A DNA stretch of 64,000 nt from Clostridia bacterium (GCA_017621875.1 JAGASE010000020.1:276365-340364); one strand, 5' to 3'. Shown: positions 55,062 through 63,859, counted from the stretch's first letter. Translations and numbers: made by a program. The notes: generated from the sequence alone by a model not told the origin.

Positions 55062-56494
55062 TATGAAATTTCCTCACTTGCCGGCTTTTTAAAAAGCTTA
55101 CCTCTGCAGTCCTCAATAAACTCGGCTACATTTCTCTCATTTCGTCCTCTTGTGTATTCACGTAAAATCGGCTCAACGCGGTTTTCCCATATCTTAATAA
55201 GAGACTTTTCCGTTCCGTCATATTCCTTGAAATATGCAGGTCCGATATGGAAAGCCTCACCAAGTCCGAAAATACCGTCTTCGCTTATCACTCTGTTCAT
55301 AGCGATAACCCTTTCGGCAAGATTGCCGGCTTTGCCGCCCAAAATACTTCCCAAAGAGCTTTCCATAACCTCATTAGCCTTTATGTCAATCCATTTAAAT
55401 CGGCGGCGAAGTGCAAAATCAAACGCCTCAACACTGCGGTCAATATCGTTCATCGTACCGATTAACAATACGTTTTCAGGGACATAAAATCCGTCTTTAA
55501 AGCAATCGTCTGCAAGGATTGCTGCCTTAGAGTCCGCTATTACATATGTATCAAGATTTGCATATTGTGTTTCAACCAGGCAATCCCTGCCGCGGTAGCT
55601 TTCCTCAAAGGAAAACATAAGCTCGCCGAAAACTCTTGATAAATCGGCACGGTTAATTTCATCGATAATGAAATAATAGGTATGACTTAGGTCTGTCGCA
55701 GCCTTGCGGCAAAAACGCTTAAACACTCCGTCCATACGCACAAATACCATTTGGGAATCTATCATAACAGGACGTAAGCCCTCAACAAAATCCGAGTAAT
55801 CATATGAGGAATGGAACTGAATAAACTTATAATCTCCGCCGTTTTCCTCAACCTGCCTCTTTACGTATTTTCTTACGCTGTAGGTTTTTCCTGTTCCGGG
55901 AGCACCTGTAAAAACAACCTGCTTTGCTCCGCTTTGGAGGGCATTTTTTATGATTTCATCAACACTTTTGAGCTTTCTCATGCTTACAGACTCCCTTTTA
56001 GGCAATCCATTCTCGCCCGATGGGTCCCTCATCCAATCGTCAAGCCATCTCCAGTCATATCTCTCATCATGCAGTGACGCCGTACAGTCATATGTATTAT
56101 TTCTTAAATTCCATGTAATTTTTTCCTTTTCACCCTCTTTTGGCGGCTGCTTTTCCGAGCTTTTTGCAAAGCTTTCCGCACTGCAGACGCGAATATCCAG
56201 ATGTCTTTCGCCGACCTCGTCAATTAAGTATCTTAAGAAGAACACGCTCCAGCTTTCGCCGTTAAACCTTTTATGACCGTTGCTTATTGTATATCCAATA
56301 CTTGTTTCGGTATCCGACGTATTGACCGTAGTTACGTAATTATACACCCTGCCGTCCTTTTCAAGCCAGTTGCGTCCGTCCTGCTCATTTACGGTAAAGC
56401 CGTTTTTACGCAAGGTTTCCTCAAGCGTACTGATTGCTATTCTTTTTCTTTCAAGCGGCTTTAAATTCCTTTCCTGCTCCATATTAATTTCCAT
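55061..56494 (-). CDS. mcrB: McrB-like AAA+ NTPase of a modification-dependent restriction system
   Basis: A 477-aa protein. The N-terminal half (about 1-175) is unrelated to known readers I can name and may recognise modified DNA. The AAA+ core has Walker A GAPGTGKT (197-204), Walker B YYFIIDEINRADLSRVFGEL (~273-292), and the McrB signature TMNDIDRS (347-354), with Arg-rich sensor ALRRRFKW. It likely hydrolyses GTP. The gene has its own promoter inside the end of the upstream gene and the structured leader described at 56495-56560. As for the metallophosphoesterase gene, AAAGG is only 2 nt before the ATG; a second ATG is 4 codons in. Confidence 0.88.
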   Translation of the reverse strand: MEINMEQERNLKPLERKRIAISTLEETLRKNGFTVNEQDGRNWLEKDGRVYNYVTTVNTSDTETSIGYTISNGHKRFNGESWSVFFLRYLIDEVGERHLDIRVCSAESFAKSSEKQPPKEGEKEKITWNLRNNTYDCTASLHDERYDWRWLDDWMRDPSGENGLPKRESVSMRKLKSVDEIIKNALQSGAKQVVFTGAPGTGKTYSVRKYVKRQVEENGGDYKFIQFHSSYDYSDFVEGLRPVMIDSQMVFVRMDGVFKRFCRKAATDLSHTYYFIIDEINRADLSRVFGELMFSFEESYRGRDCLVETQYANLDTYVIADSKAAILADDCFKDGFYVPENVLLIGTMNDIDRSVEAFDFALRRRFKWIDIKANEVMESSLGSILGGKAGNLAERVIAMNRVISEDGIFGLGEAFHIGPAYFKEYDGTEKSLIKIWENRVEPILREYTRGRNERNVAEFIEDCRGKLFKKPASEEIS

Positions 56495-56560
56495 AGCCTT
56501 TCTGTCCGCAAATATGATTATAAATCCAAGCTTCAGGTCTTATCGCGGACAGATAAGACC
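56495..56560 (-). promoter_or_regulatory. structured leader, copy B, upstream of mcrB
   Basis: On the minus strand, GGTCTTATC (56560-56552) pairs with GATAAGACC (56544-56536). The 7-nt loop TGTCCGC (56551-56545) is the exact complement of GCGGACA (56509-56503) after a 26-nt linker. GAAAGGCT then meets the ATG at 56494. Against copy A (17658-17721), the loop C to T change is matched by G to A in its partner, and the stem C-G pair becomes T-A. The order, spacing and last 8 nt are the same. Confidence 0.7.
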
Positions 56561-56601
56561 AACAGTAAAAAATCATTTTATAAGCACCAAATATCGCCAT
56601 A

Positions 56602-56630
56602 ATTCTATCATAACGCCTATTGTTTGTCAA
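56602..56630 (-). promoter_or_regulatory. promoter of mcrBC
   Basis: On the minus strand, TTGACA (56630-56625), a 17-nt spacer and TAGAAT (56607-56602). The -35 lies in the last codons of the upstream gene. A start near 56595 gives a leader of about 100 nt, nearly half of it the structured element. Confidence 0.7.
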
Positions 56631-58008
56631 GCATATCACCAACAAGCGAAGCAAGCACAGATAAGGACTTGAGCTTTTTGCTTATTGTCGCATAAGAAAT
56701 CAACTCCATGTAATTTTCCTTGTTTATAAGCTGTTTTCTTTGTGCCTTAAAAATCAGCACCTTATTATCGCGGTTTATTATATCGCAAAGCAGCATATCT
56801 ATCCTGTCATTTCGAGCTGTTAGGTCAAAGTTATTAATCAGATTCTGCATATCAGACATTGCCAAGACATTGAAATCCCGAAACTCACTTATATCCAATT
56901 TGACCTTTGCCGAAATATTTTTTATGTAATTTTCAACAAAATCACACCTTAAATCCATAACGGAATATAACTTTAAGGTAATTTCCGATTCCGAAAGACA
57001 TTTGCTGCAAAGCGTTTTAAACTCCTCATCGCCGCCAAAAATAGCCCCGCTCATTCCTGCAATATACTTTATACATGTATCAATATAGCGGATTTTGGGA
57101 AGATATTTTACTATTTCCTTATATTCTTTTTCCTCAAGATAGGCATAACTGCAGCATAAAACCTTGAAAAGAATTTTTTCATCTGTCTCAGCAAAAAACT
57201 GCGTTAAAAATTCCGAGATTGTATAATCCTTTTTTGCATCATAACGCTTTAACATATACTTCCCGAAATTCGGCAGCAGAAAGTCCGTTATACATTCGCT
57301 GTGACGTGCCGCAAGCGTCACAAAGCTCTGGCTGTCGGCAGAAAATCTCAGCCCAATATCAAAAAGTGCCTGCATAACATCTACATTTTTCTGCTTTGCC
57401 GCAAAATAAAGATAAATATCCGACTTTTTCGCATCCTCTGCCTTAAAGCACCCTGCACATTTTCTTACAAGCTCCCCATTTCCGCTCTTTATGAGCACAT
57501 AGTTTAAGTCCTTTAAGTGTCGGCTGTTTAAATATTCCGAATTTTCCGATATCCAATCGTTGTCTGACCAGCTCCAGCCTGTACTTACTTTTTTCTCTTT
57601 CTTTTTGCTTATTTGTGCCAGTGCGGCATCAGCAAGCATTTTTTCAGCTGCCGCATTCCCTCTTAAAAGCATTTTAGCATAAAAAGGAATGTTTACGTAG
57701 GATATATCGCTAAGCTGATTTTTCATCATCCCTTTGAATGCGGTAACGCCATACGCCTTTTTAAATACATCATAGTACCTTACATCATCACAGTACATCA
57801 GTGCAGTATCAAAAATATACAGCAGTAAATGATTATTGTCCAGCTCCATTTCATTTTCGACTGCTTTAAGCTCCTTCACCTTTTGCTCATATTCATTAAT
57901 ATCTCCTTTTGAAGCAATAATATTGATTATATCATCGGCAAGGTCACATTCCTTTCCCTTTATTGCAATCTCACTTTTCGCAAATATTTCAAAATTCTGC
58001 AATGCCAT
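56617..58008 (-). CDS. uncharacterised alpha-helical repeat (ankyrin-like) protein
   Basis: A 463-aa protein from ATG 58008 (MALQNFEIFAKSEI), nine nt after AAAGGA; longer starts lack an RBS. It is nearly all helical, with short paired-helix units such as LYFAAKQKNVDVMQALFDIG and TLAARHSECITDFLLPNFG that resemble ankyrin repeats. No catalytic motif or signal peptide. Proteins of this sort often act as peptide- or partner-binding sensors. It sits between mcrBC (same strand) and the divergent WYL regulator, with a 90-nt shared promoter region. Confidence 0.6.
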   Translation of the reverse strand: MALQNFEIFAKSEIAIKGKECDLADDIINIIASKGDINEYEQKVKELKAVENEMELDNNHLLLYIFDTALMYCDDVRYYDVFKKAYGVTAFKGMMKNQLSDISYVNIPFYAKMLLRGNAAAEKMLADAALAQISKKKEKKVSTGWSWSDNDWISENSEYLNSRHLKDLNYVLIKSGNGELVRKCAGCFKAEDAKKSDIYLYFAAKQKNVDVMQALFDIGLRFSADSQSFVTLAARHSECITDFLLPNFGKYMLKRYDAKKDYTISEFLTQFFAETDEKILFKVLCCSYAYLEEKEYKEIVKYLPKIRYIDTCIKYIAGMSGAIFGGDEEFKTLCSKCLSESEITLKLYSVMDLRCDFVENYIKNISAKVKLDISEFRDFNVLAMSDMQNLINNFDLTARNDRIDMLLCDIINRDNKVLIFKAQRKQLINKENYMELISYATISKKLKSLSVLASLVGDMLDKQ

Positions 58009-58098
58009 TTTAATCATTCCTTTCATGATAAATTTGTGTTGCTTTTTCGGCACTTTTAATATATAATTGATATATAAATTCACTAAGGGGTGTGTAGC

Positions 58099-59379
58099 TT
58101 GAAGGACAACAGCTTTAATGATAAATTACGTGCGGTTTCTTTTTTGGATGTATTTTTGTACCTGATGCGTTATTCCTCGGAAAATTCTCCGCTTTCCTGC
58201 AATGAAATCGCGATGGGACTTTCGGACGAATACTACTATATGCTTGAGAAAAACCGCGATTTTATTCTTGATTCCGAGCTTAACGAGCTTGACAGAATGC
58301 GAAGCGATATTATGAAATATCGAAAAGAGGACATTCCCGAAAGTATTCGCCGCCAGGTAGAGCGGATTTTGTCAAAATACGACAGCTTTGAAATGCCCTT
58401 CGGCAGAATATGCATGCTTTCGGACGAATTTGCAAGCGGCAGCCGAAAGGACCATTTCACAAGAGTTTATTATGCCGAAAGCGTATTCACCGAATCTCAG
58501 ATAAACCTTCTTCGGGACGCAATCAGCGTTTATCCGTATGCCGAGCAGAACGTGACCGCCTCAATAATTGACGGTCTTAACAGCCTTACGCCGCTTTATA
58601 ACCGCGAGCCGTACAACAAAAACAAATACAGTGCAAAAAAGTATCCCGGCTCATATTTTAAAAATCTTGAAATTATAACACAGGCATTTTCAAAAAAGAT
58701 TTATTCCAACCCCGACAATATAACAACGCTCACACCTGCTGAGCGTGAAATGAATGCAGCTCATTTTGACAAGCAGTCTGAAAAGGGCGTATCTAAAATT
58801 CGCTTTAAATACTGCGAATACAACGAGGAAAAAAAGCTCGTCGTTCGTCCCGATAAGCACGGAAACGAAATCCGCGAGGTCAATCCCTTAAAGCTTATGT
58901 GGGTAAACGGATATTATTATCTTGTTACCCTCCTTGCCGAGGAGCATTCCTCACGCTGTCAATACATAAATTACCGTGTGGATAAAATGATTGACGTTGA
59001 GTGCCTTGACGAAAAAGCCGCCGTTGTATCTGATTTTTCGGTTGAGGAGTATAAATACTCCCACCCGGTTATGTATGCGGATAACCGACCGATATACGAG
59101 AAACAGAATATCATTATAAAGTGCAAAAAGAAGCTTATAAATAATGCACTCGACACCTTCGGTTTCAATATAAATATCGCAGCAGGGGCGGACGCCGCAA
59201 AATACGGCTACAGCTCGCTTTCGGACGATGAGGTTATAATCGACCTCGGCAAGGCAGGGCTTGAGGGCGTTTGCATGTGGGCACTCGAATACGGCTATGG
59301 CTGTGAAATCATCTCGCCGTTAGAGCTTAGGCAGAAAATGCTTGATGCGGCAATGCACCTTTACGAAACCTATAAATAA
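58099..59379 (+). CDS. WYL-domain transcriptional regulator
   Basis: A 426-aa protein most likely starting at TTG 58099, eight nt after AAGGGG (GTG at 58090 overlaps the SD). An N-terminal winged-helix-type region (about 1-45; FLYLMRYSSENSPLSCNEIA), a long helical middle, a WYL domain (about 240-325; NPLKLMWVNGYYYLVTL, CQYINYRVDKM) and a WCX-like C-terminus. WYL proteins commonly sense nucleic acid or nucleotide ligands and control phage-defence loci (BrxR/CapW type). It is divergent from the helical-repeat gene and its 3' end overlaps the VWA gene by 10 nt. Confidence 0.85.
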   Translation: MKDNSFNDKLRAVSFLDVFLYLMRYSSENSPLSCNEIAMGLSDEYYYMLEKNRDFILDSELNELDRMRSDIMKYRKEDIPESIRRQVERILSKYDSFEMPFGRICMLSDEFASGSRKDHFTRVYYAESVFTESQINLLRDAISVYPYAEQNVTASIIDGLNSLTPLYNREPYNKNKYSAKKYPGSYFKNLEIITQAFSKKIYSNPDNITTLTPAEREMNAAHFDKQSEKGVSKIRFKYCEYNEEKKLVVRPDKHGNEIREVNPLKLMWVNGYYYLVTLLAEEHSSRCQYINYRVDKMIDVECLDEKAAVVSDFSVEEYKYSHPVMYADNRPIYEKQNIIIKCKKKLINNALDTFGFNINIAAGADAAKYGYSSLSDDEVIIDLGKAGLEGVCMWALEYGYGCEIISPLELRQKMLDAAMHLYETYK

Positions 59380-60701
59380 CGCTCTGTGTTGTCACTGTAA
59401 ATAACCTTTTCAATCCAGTCCGGTACCATACCAGGTGAAATAAAATTGTCCATATCTTCAGGTACAAAAAATATTGTTTTGTACCTTCTTTTTTCGGCAG
59501 GAAAGCTTCCGTATGCATCAGAAAAGAACAGCAGCCCCTTTATTTTACTTCCCCTTTTCCTGTCGATTTTGTCGGCGTACTCAAATACACATTCAAAATC
59601 CGTTCCGCCAAAGCCGCATACGTGAAAATTCTCGGTGAGCTTTTCGGCATCGCGGCGGCTTTTGATTTTACACTCGAACTGAATTTCGGTATCAAACATT
59701 ACAAGATGTATGTTCACCCTTCCCGCAAGACACATATCCTCGAAGATTTTCACCAGCTGCCGCAAAAAGCTCTCTGCCGTATCACCACAGCATGAGCCGG
59801 AGCAATCCACCGCAATTATTATATCCGAGCTGCAGCCGTACTCCCTCTGCTCGGAAAATTCCACAATCGGCACATCATCGTACATTTCCATTCCATAGCT
59901 GTACATCATCATATCCAAGGTTTCCGGATCCTCGCAAAAAACCTCACTTTCAGCAAATTGTCTTAAATATTTCTTATAATCCATTTTGCTTTTTCCCTTG
60001 ATTTCGATTTTTCTCTCGCCGTCACCCGAAGTGAATCCATATAAAGCACTGCTGTCTGCTGCAGCTGATACCATCAGTCCATACCAAATCCCCTCCTGTG
60101 CTTCCTTTTCGGCAGCCACAGCCGATAACGCATCTGCTCCTTCCTTCTTCTCCTCCTCAGCTTTGGGCTTATTTCTCCAGAACGTATGATCATCATATCT
60201 CCTGTTTTCACGCACCGAAATCAGCTTTTTACGCGATGTTTTTTTATCCTTGGCAAAGGCATATATCTCGGCAGCGGTTTTTAAATCCTCTCCGCCAAGA
60301 GCATTGCTTATATGTCTTTTAAAAAGTGCTCCGTCATATCCTTCGCCGCCCGACAGCGTCTCAATGACTCTTTGAATTTGTATATCCGCTGCCGCATCAA
60401 AAAGCTCCTCGTCTTCATACTTTGCCGACGGATGAAGAAACAGACAGTGCAGCACACAATGCAGTACCGACTCCCGAAGCTGCTTTTTCTTCTTTTTATA
60501 CCTTTCAATCACATATGCAGGATTAAAGTAAATTTTGCTGTAATCGGCACAAATTGAAGAAATATCATCGCTTGCCTCCACCTCCAGGCTGTAAAATGAC
60601 TGCTGCAGAAATTCATACTCACCGGCTATCTCGCGTTTAAGCTTGCGAATTATCTTCTCCGCTATTACCTTTTCCTCATCACTCGATTTTTTCTTATTCA
60701 T
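59370..60701 (-). CDS. VWA-like protein with degenerate metallopeptidase-like N-terminal domain (DUF2201 type)
   Basis: A 443-aa protein. The N-terminal region (about 1-170) resembles DUF2201-type putative metallopeptidases (YFNPAYV), but the zinc motif reads HCVLH (81-85) where HExxH is expected, so catalysis is doubtful. The C-terminal VWA-like domain (about 290-430) keeps the MIDAS: Asp299-x-Ser301-x-Ser303 in AVDCSGSC and Thr367 in FGGTDF. VWA partners work with MoxR ATPases in chaperone-like remodelling. It follows the MoxR gene by 19 nt with AAAGGAG. Confidence 0.85.
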   Translation of the reverse strand: MNKKKSSDEEKVIAEKIIRKLKREIAGEYEFLQQSFYSLEVEASDDISSICADYSKIYFNPAYVIERYKKKKKQLRESVLHCVLHCLFLHPSAKYEDEELFDAAADIQIQRVIETLSGGEGYDGALFKRHISNALGGEDLKTAAEIYAFAKDKKTSRKKLISVRENRRYDDHTFWRNKPKAEEEKKEGADALSAVAAEKEAQEGIWYGLMVSAAADSSALYGFTSGDGERKIEIKGKSKMDYKKYLRQFAESEVFCEDPETLDMMMYSYGMEMYDDVPIVEFSEQREYGCSSDIIIAVDCSGSCCGDTAESFLRQLVKIFEDMCLAGRVNIHLVMFDTEIQFECKIKSRRDAEKLTENFHVCGFGGTDFECVFEYADKIDRKRGSKIKGLLFFSDAYGSFPAEKRRYKTIFFVPEDMDNFISPGMVPDWIEKVIYSDNTERYL

Positions 60702-60720
60702 GGCTATCTCCTTTAGAAAA

Positions 60721-61935
60721 TCATACAGCTTCTGCCTTTTTAATCAGCTTATTTATTTCAGCGTCGGCATTGGCAGTAGCTGAAAGATATTCAAGAAATT
60801 TTTTATTCCGGTTCTTTATCGCCGCCGTTACGATTTCCGGCTCGGTAAGCACTCTGCTCATAAAAAGCTCCTGCTCATCTTCACCCGGAAAGGCTTTTTC
60901 AAAAAAGCTCATAACATTTTCAAAATACTCTCCTGCATTATCAAGGTCAGTTTCTATTTTAAGACGCAGACTTCTGCTGATTAGAACAGTGAATGCAAAA
61001 CGTATACTTTTAGTCATATCCTTCATTCTTTTTATCAGATTTTTGTCCGTCTTACCCGACAAAATGCTTTCCAAATCCTGCTCGCTTACAGCTTTTTTCG
61101 TGAGGTTGTAGTGATTATAAAAATCCATCACCACCGCCTGCGACGAAATAAATTGATAAATAAACGCTTTGGTTATTTCATAATCATCTTTTTCATACAG
61201 GTCGAGGTTAATCGACAGTTCCTCCCAGCCTCTTGGCGTCACGATGCTTTCGTCCTCGTCAAATCGGTAAAAATTATCCTTTTCCATAGCCACGTAGGAA
61301 ATAACGCTTGGATTGAGCTTTCTCTTTTCGGCATATTCAAGCCAGACGCTGCTGTCCGGGCGGACGTTAATCACTCGCATTCTGTCACGCGTTACAGCGT
61401 CAAATTCCTTTGCACTTCGGTTATATTCTCCCGGATTTCCGGCAAGCACCAAAATCCATCCCTCCGCAAGACTGCTCTTTCCCAAAGTTTTGTTCTGATA
61501 CAGCTGCAAAAGCGGTGCAGTGAGCGTTTCAGATGCACAATTCACTTCATCTATAAATAATATTCCTTCGCTTTTTCCGCTGTTTTCAATTTCATCATTT
61601 ACAGCCGCAATTATTTCACTCGTTGTGTACTCTGTCACAAGAGCCTCATCTTTTCCGTAATTTTTTGAAATAATCTTAGGAAGTCCCAAAAGGCTTTGCC
61701 TTGTATGATGCGTTATTGAATAGGAAAGAAATCCTATTCCCATTTCCTCCGCCGCTTGCTTGGGTATATCGGTCTTTCCGATTCCTGCAGGTCCTAAAAG
61801 CATAACAGGACGCTGACGGTTAAAAGGAATAACAAAGCTTTCGTCAGTATTCTTTTTTAAATAGGTACTGCAAATTCGCTTCAGCTCCTCCTTTGCCTCC
61901 TTAATTGTTACCTCAAACATTCTTTCATTATCCAT
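60721..61935 (-). CDS. MoxR-family AAA+ ATPase
   Basis: A 404-aa protein with Walker A GPAGIGKT (48-55), Walker B ILFIDEVNCA (Asp129/Glu130), sensor VLAGNPGEYN, and a conserved helical lid. The motif order is that of MoxR ATPases. With the following VWA gene it forms the classic MoxR-VWA pair, which acts in protein remodelling and in several predicted NTP-dependent conflict systems. RBS AGGAG, seven nt upstream. Divergent from the CbxX-like gene over a 176-nt region with a palindrome. Confidence 0.9.
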   Translation of the reverse strand: MDNERMFEVTIKEAKEELKRICSTYLKKNTDESFVIPFNRQRPVMLLGPAGIGKTDIPKQAAEEMGIGFLSYSITHHTRQSLLGLPKIISKNYGKDEALVTEYTTSEIIAAVNDEIENSGKSEGILFIDEVNCASETLTAPLLQLYQNKTLGKSSLAEGWILVLAGNPGEYNRSAKEFDAVTRDRMRVINVRPDSSVWLEYAEKRKLNPSVISYVAMEKDNFYRFDEDESIVTPRGWEELSINLDLYEKDDYEITKAFIYQFISSQAVVMDFYNHYNLTKKAVSEQDLESILSGKTDKNLIKRMKDMTKSIRFAFTVLISRSLRLKIETDLDNAGEYFENVMSFFEKAFPGEDEQELFMSRVLTEPEIVTAAIKNRNKKFLEYLSATANADAEINKLIKKAEAV

Positions 61936-62032
61936 AACATTTCTCCTATCTCCGCATATAGCGGTTAACTTGGTAAGGAATCCACTTTCTGCGGCCTCCT
62001 TTTGATATCACCATACTCCATTTGAAATTTTT

Positions 62033-62064
62033 GCTTCGGACAAATTTGTCCGAAGCCGTTTTTT
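62033..62064 (+). terminator. perfect 24-nt palindrome with T-run, attenuator- or terminator-like
   Basis: GCTTCGGACAAATTTGTCCGAAGC (62033-62056) is a perfect inverted repeat with no spacer, followed by CGTTTTTT on the plus strand. It lies 48 nt upstream of the CbxX-like start and in no coding region I accept. As RNA it would be a terminator or attenuator of that gene; as DNA it could be an operator. The divergent 61936-62111 region holds no other clear element. Confidence 0.55.
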
Positions 62065-62111
62065 CATATATGCTACAATGCAGTCATAAACAAAACAAGG
62101 AGATGAAAAGT

Positions 62112-63827
62112 ATGAAATCATTACTACCATTTATCGAGGAGCATCGCGGACAATTCGGAGGAATATCATATTATGAGCCGTATGACTATGACTCAGACGA
62201 TATTTTTGAGGCAATCAGGTCACGAAACAGGTTTAAAAATGTAACCGATATAATAGAAAAAATCAACCGCATAGGTTCATATGAGTTTTCGCATGGCTTT
62301 TCAAATCGATATTTTATTCATGCCCAAAACGCAAATGACGCACGAGTAGCCATGCTCGCACTGTACTATACAATAAGCGAAAAGACATTTGACACAATCG
62401 GAAATTACATTGTAGAGCGTACTGCACATACGGTTATGGGAATGAACGGTCCTTGCTTCGGTATGGACGATGAGCCGGAGGAGGATTATAAAGAAAAGGA
62501 GGATTTACTCGACAAGAACAATCCAAGCTTTACCTTTTATCATCCAATGTTTTTCTCGGAGTTCGATGACGACCAGAAAATCTGCTTTATGCTTTCAGTA
62601 ACCAAAGATACCGACGCAGGCTTTAACGAGGACTTTGCCGATACATCTTTAAGGAACATGAAACAGATGGCACTTAAGCAAAACATGATTTACATAGATA
62701 TAGAAAAAGACTCCAAGGAGGATTTGATGGAATTTTTCTGCAGTATAATAACCAACGCAGGCTTTACAACAGCCGAAATATCCGATAATATGGAGGCGGT
62801 TTTTAAGGGTCAAAATTCACCTGACGAATATACCTTAAAACGCTTTGCAGGATATATTTTAAGTAAGCACATGTTGGAAAATCCCGACGATGAAGCTCTG
62901 CACATAAGTGATATTGAGGAAGCCTTGTCAATACTTGAAAACAAAACCGAGGCTCCTGCATATAAAGAGCCGAAGCTTGTAGGACTTGAAAGTGAACGCG
63001 AAAAAATAAAGGGAATTATAGATATGCTTATGCTTGAAAAAAAGCGTGCCAACTTAGGCTTTGCACCAATATCAAGCGGCTGTAATATAGTTTTCGCCGG
63101 ACCTCCCGGAACAGCAAAAACAACGCTTGCACGTCATTTCGCAAAATCGCTTGCCGATGCAGGAATTATTTTGGATAAGAACAATTTCATGGAATGTAAA
63201 AAATCGGACCTTGTAGGAAAATATGTCGGCTGGACAGCGTCCATGATAGACGATATGTTTAAAAAAATGGCAGAGAACGGCGGCGGTGTGATTTTCTTTG
63301 ACGAGATATACACTCTCAGCGATTCGCAGACGGACTTTGATAAAGAGGCTATAACCTGTATAACTCAAAACATGGAAAACTATCGCGAAAAGGTTTACTG
63401 CATATTCGCCGGCTATGGTGATAAAATGGACGAATTTCTTTCTTCAAATCCCGGACTGCGTTCAAGAATCCAGTTTAACGTGAAATTCGGAGATTATGAC
63501 ACAGCTACACTTAAGAGTATTTTCCTCTCAATCGCCGGAAATTCCGATTTTACGGTAACAGAGGCTTGCGAAGATGTAATAAACAGATACTTTACTACCC
63601 TGAAATCACTTCGCGGAAATCAATTCGGCAACGGCAGAGAGGCACGAAACCTGTTCACAAATACAATCCAAAAGCTTGCCGCAAGAATTTCGGGAATTGA
63701 AAATATAAAGTCAACGGACCTTACCACAATAACAAAGGAGGATATTCTCGCAGCTGCCGATGATATCTTAAGCTCTGAACTGGGACAGGATACCAAAAAA
63801 ACACGTGCAATTGGATTTATAGCATGA
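62112..63827 (+). CDS. CbxX/CfxQ-type AAA+ ATPase with long N-terminal region
   Basis: A 571-aa protein from ATG 62112, nine nt after AAGGAG; the open frame begins upstream within the palindrome. The N-terminal ~320 residues are of unknown function and acid-rich (DEPEEDYKEKEDLLDKNN). The AAA+ core has Walker A GPPGTAKTTLARHFA (~330), Walker B VIFFDEIYTLSD (~393), the CbxX-type segment CIFAGYGDKMDEFLSSNPGL and an arginine finger SRIQF. Relatives are Rubisco-activase-type or SpoVK-like unfoldases. Next to MoxR-VWA, it suggests a second remodelling motor in the same system. Confidence 0.85.
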   Translation: MKSLLPFIEEHRGQFGGISYYEPYDYDSDDIFEAIRSRNRFKNVTDIIEKINRIGSYEFSHGFSNRYFIHAQNANDARVAMLALYYTISEKTFDTIGNYIVERTAHTVMGMNGPCFGMDDEPEEDYKEKEDLLDKNNPSFTFYHPMFFSEFDDDQKICFMLSVTKDTDAGFNEDFADTSLRNMKQMALKQNMIYIDIEKDSKEDLMEFFCSIITNAGFTTAEISDNMEAVFKGQNSPDEYTLKRFAGYILSKHMLENPDDEALHISDIEEALSILENKTEAPAYKEPKLVGLESEREKIKGIIDMLMLEKKRANLGFAPISSGCNIVFAGPPGTAKTTLARHFAKSLADAGIILDKNNFMECKKSDLVGKYVGWTASMIDDMFKKMAENGGGVIFFDEIYTLSDSQTDFDKEAITCITQNMENYREKVYCIFAGYGDKMDEFLSSNPGLRSRIQFNVKFGDYDTATLKSIFLSIAGNSDFTVTEACEDVINRYFTTLKSLRGNQFGNGREARNLFTNTIQKLAARISGIENIKSTDLTTITKEDILAAADDILSSELGQDTKKTRAIGFIA

Positions 63828-63859
63828 TAAGTGATTTGATATAGTCAAACCCTAACCAC

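Noticed and set aside
62022..62111. N-terminal extension of the CbxX-like ATPase
   Set aside because: It would begin inside the palindrome region and the only good RBS (AAGGAG, 62097-62102) fits the ATG at 62112.
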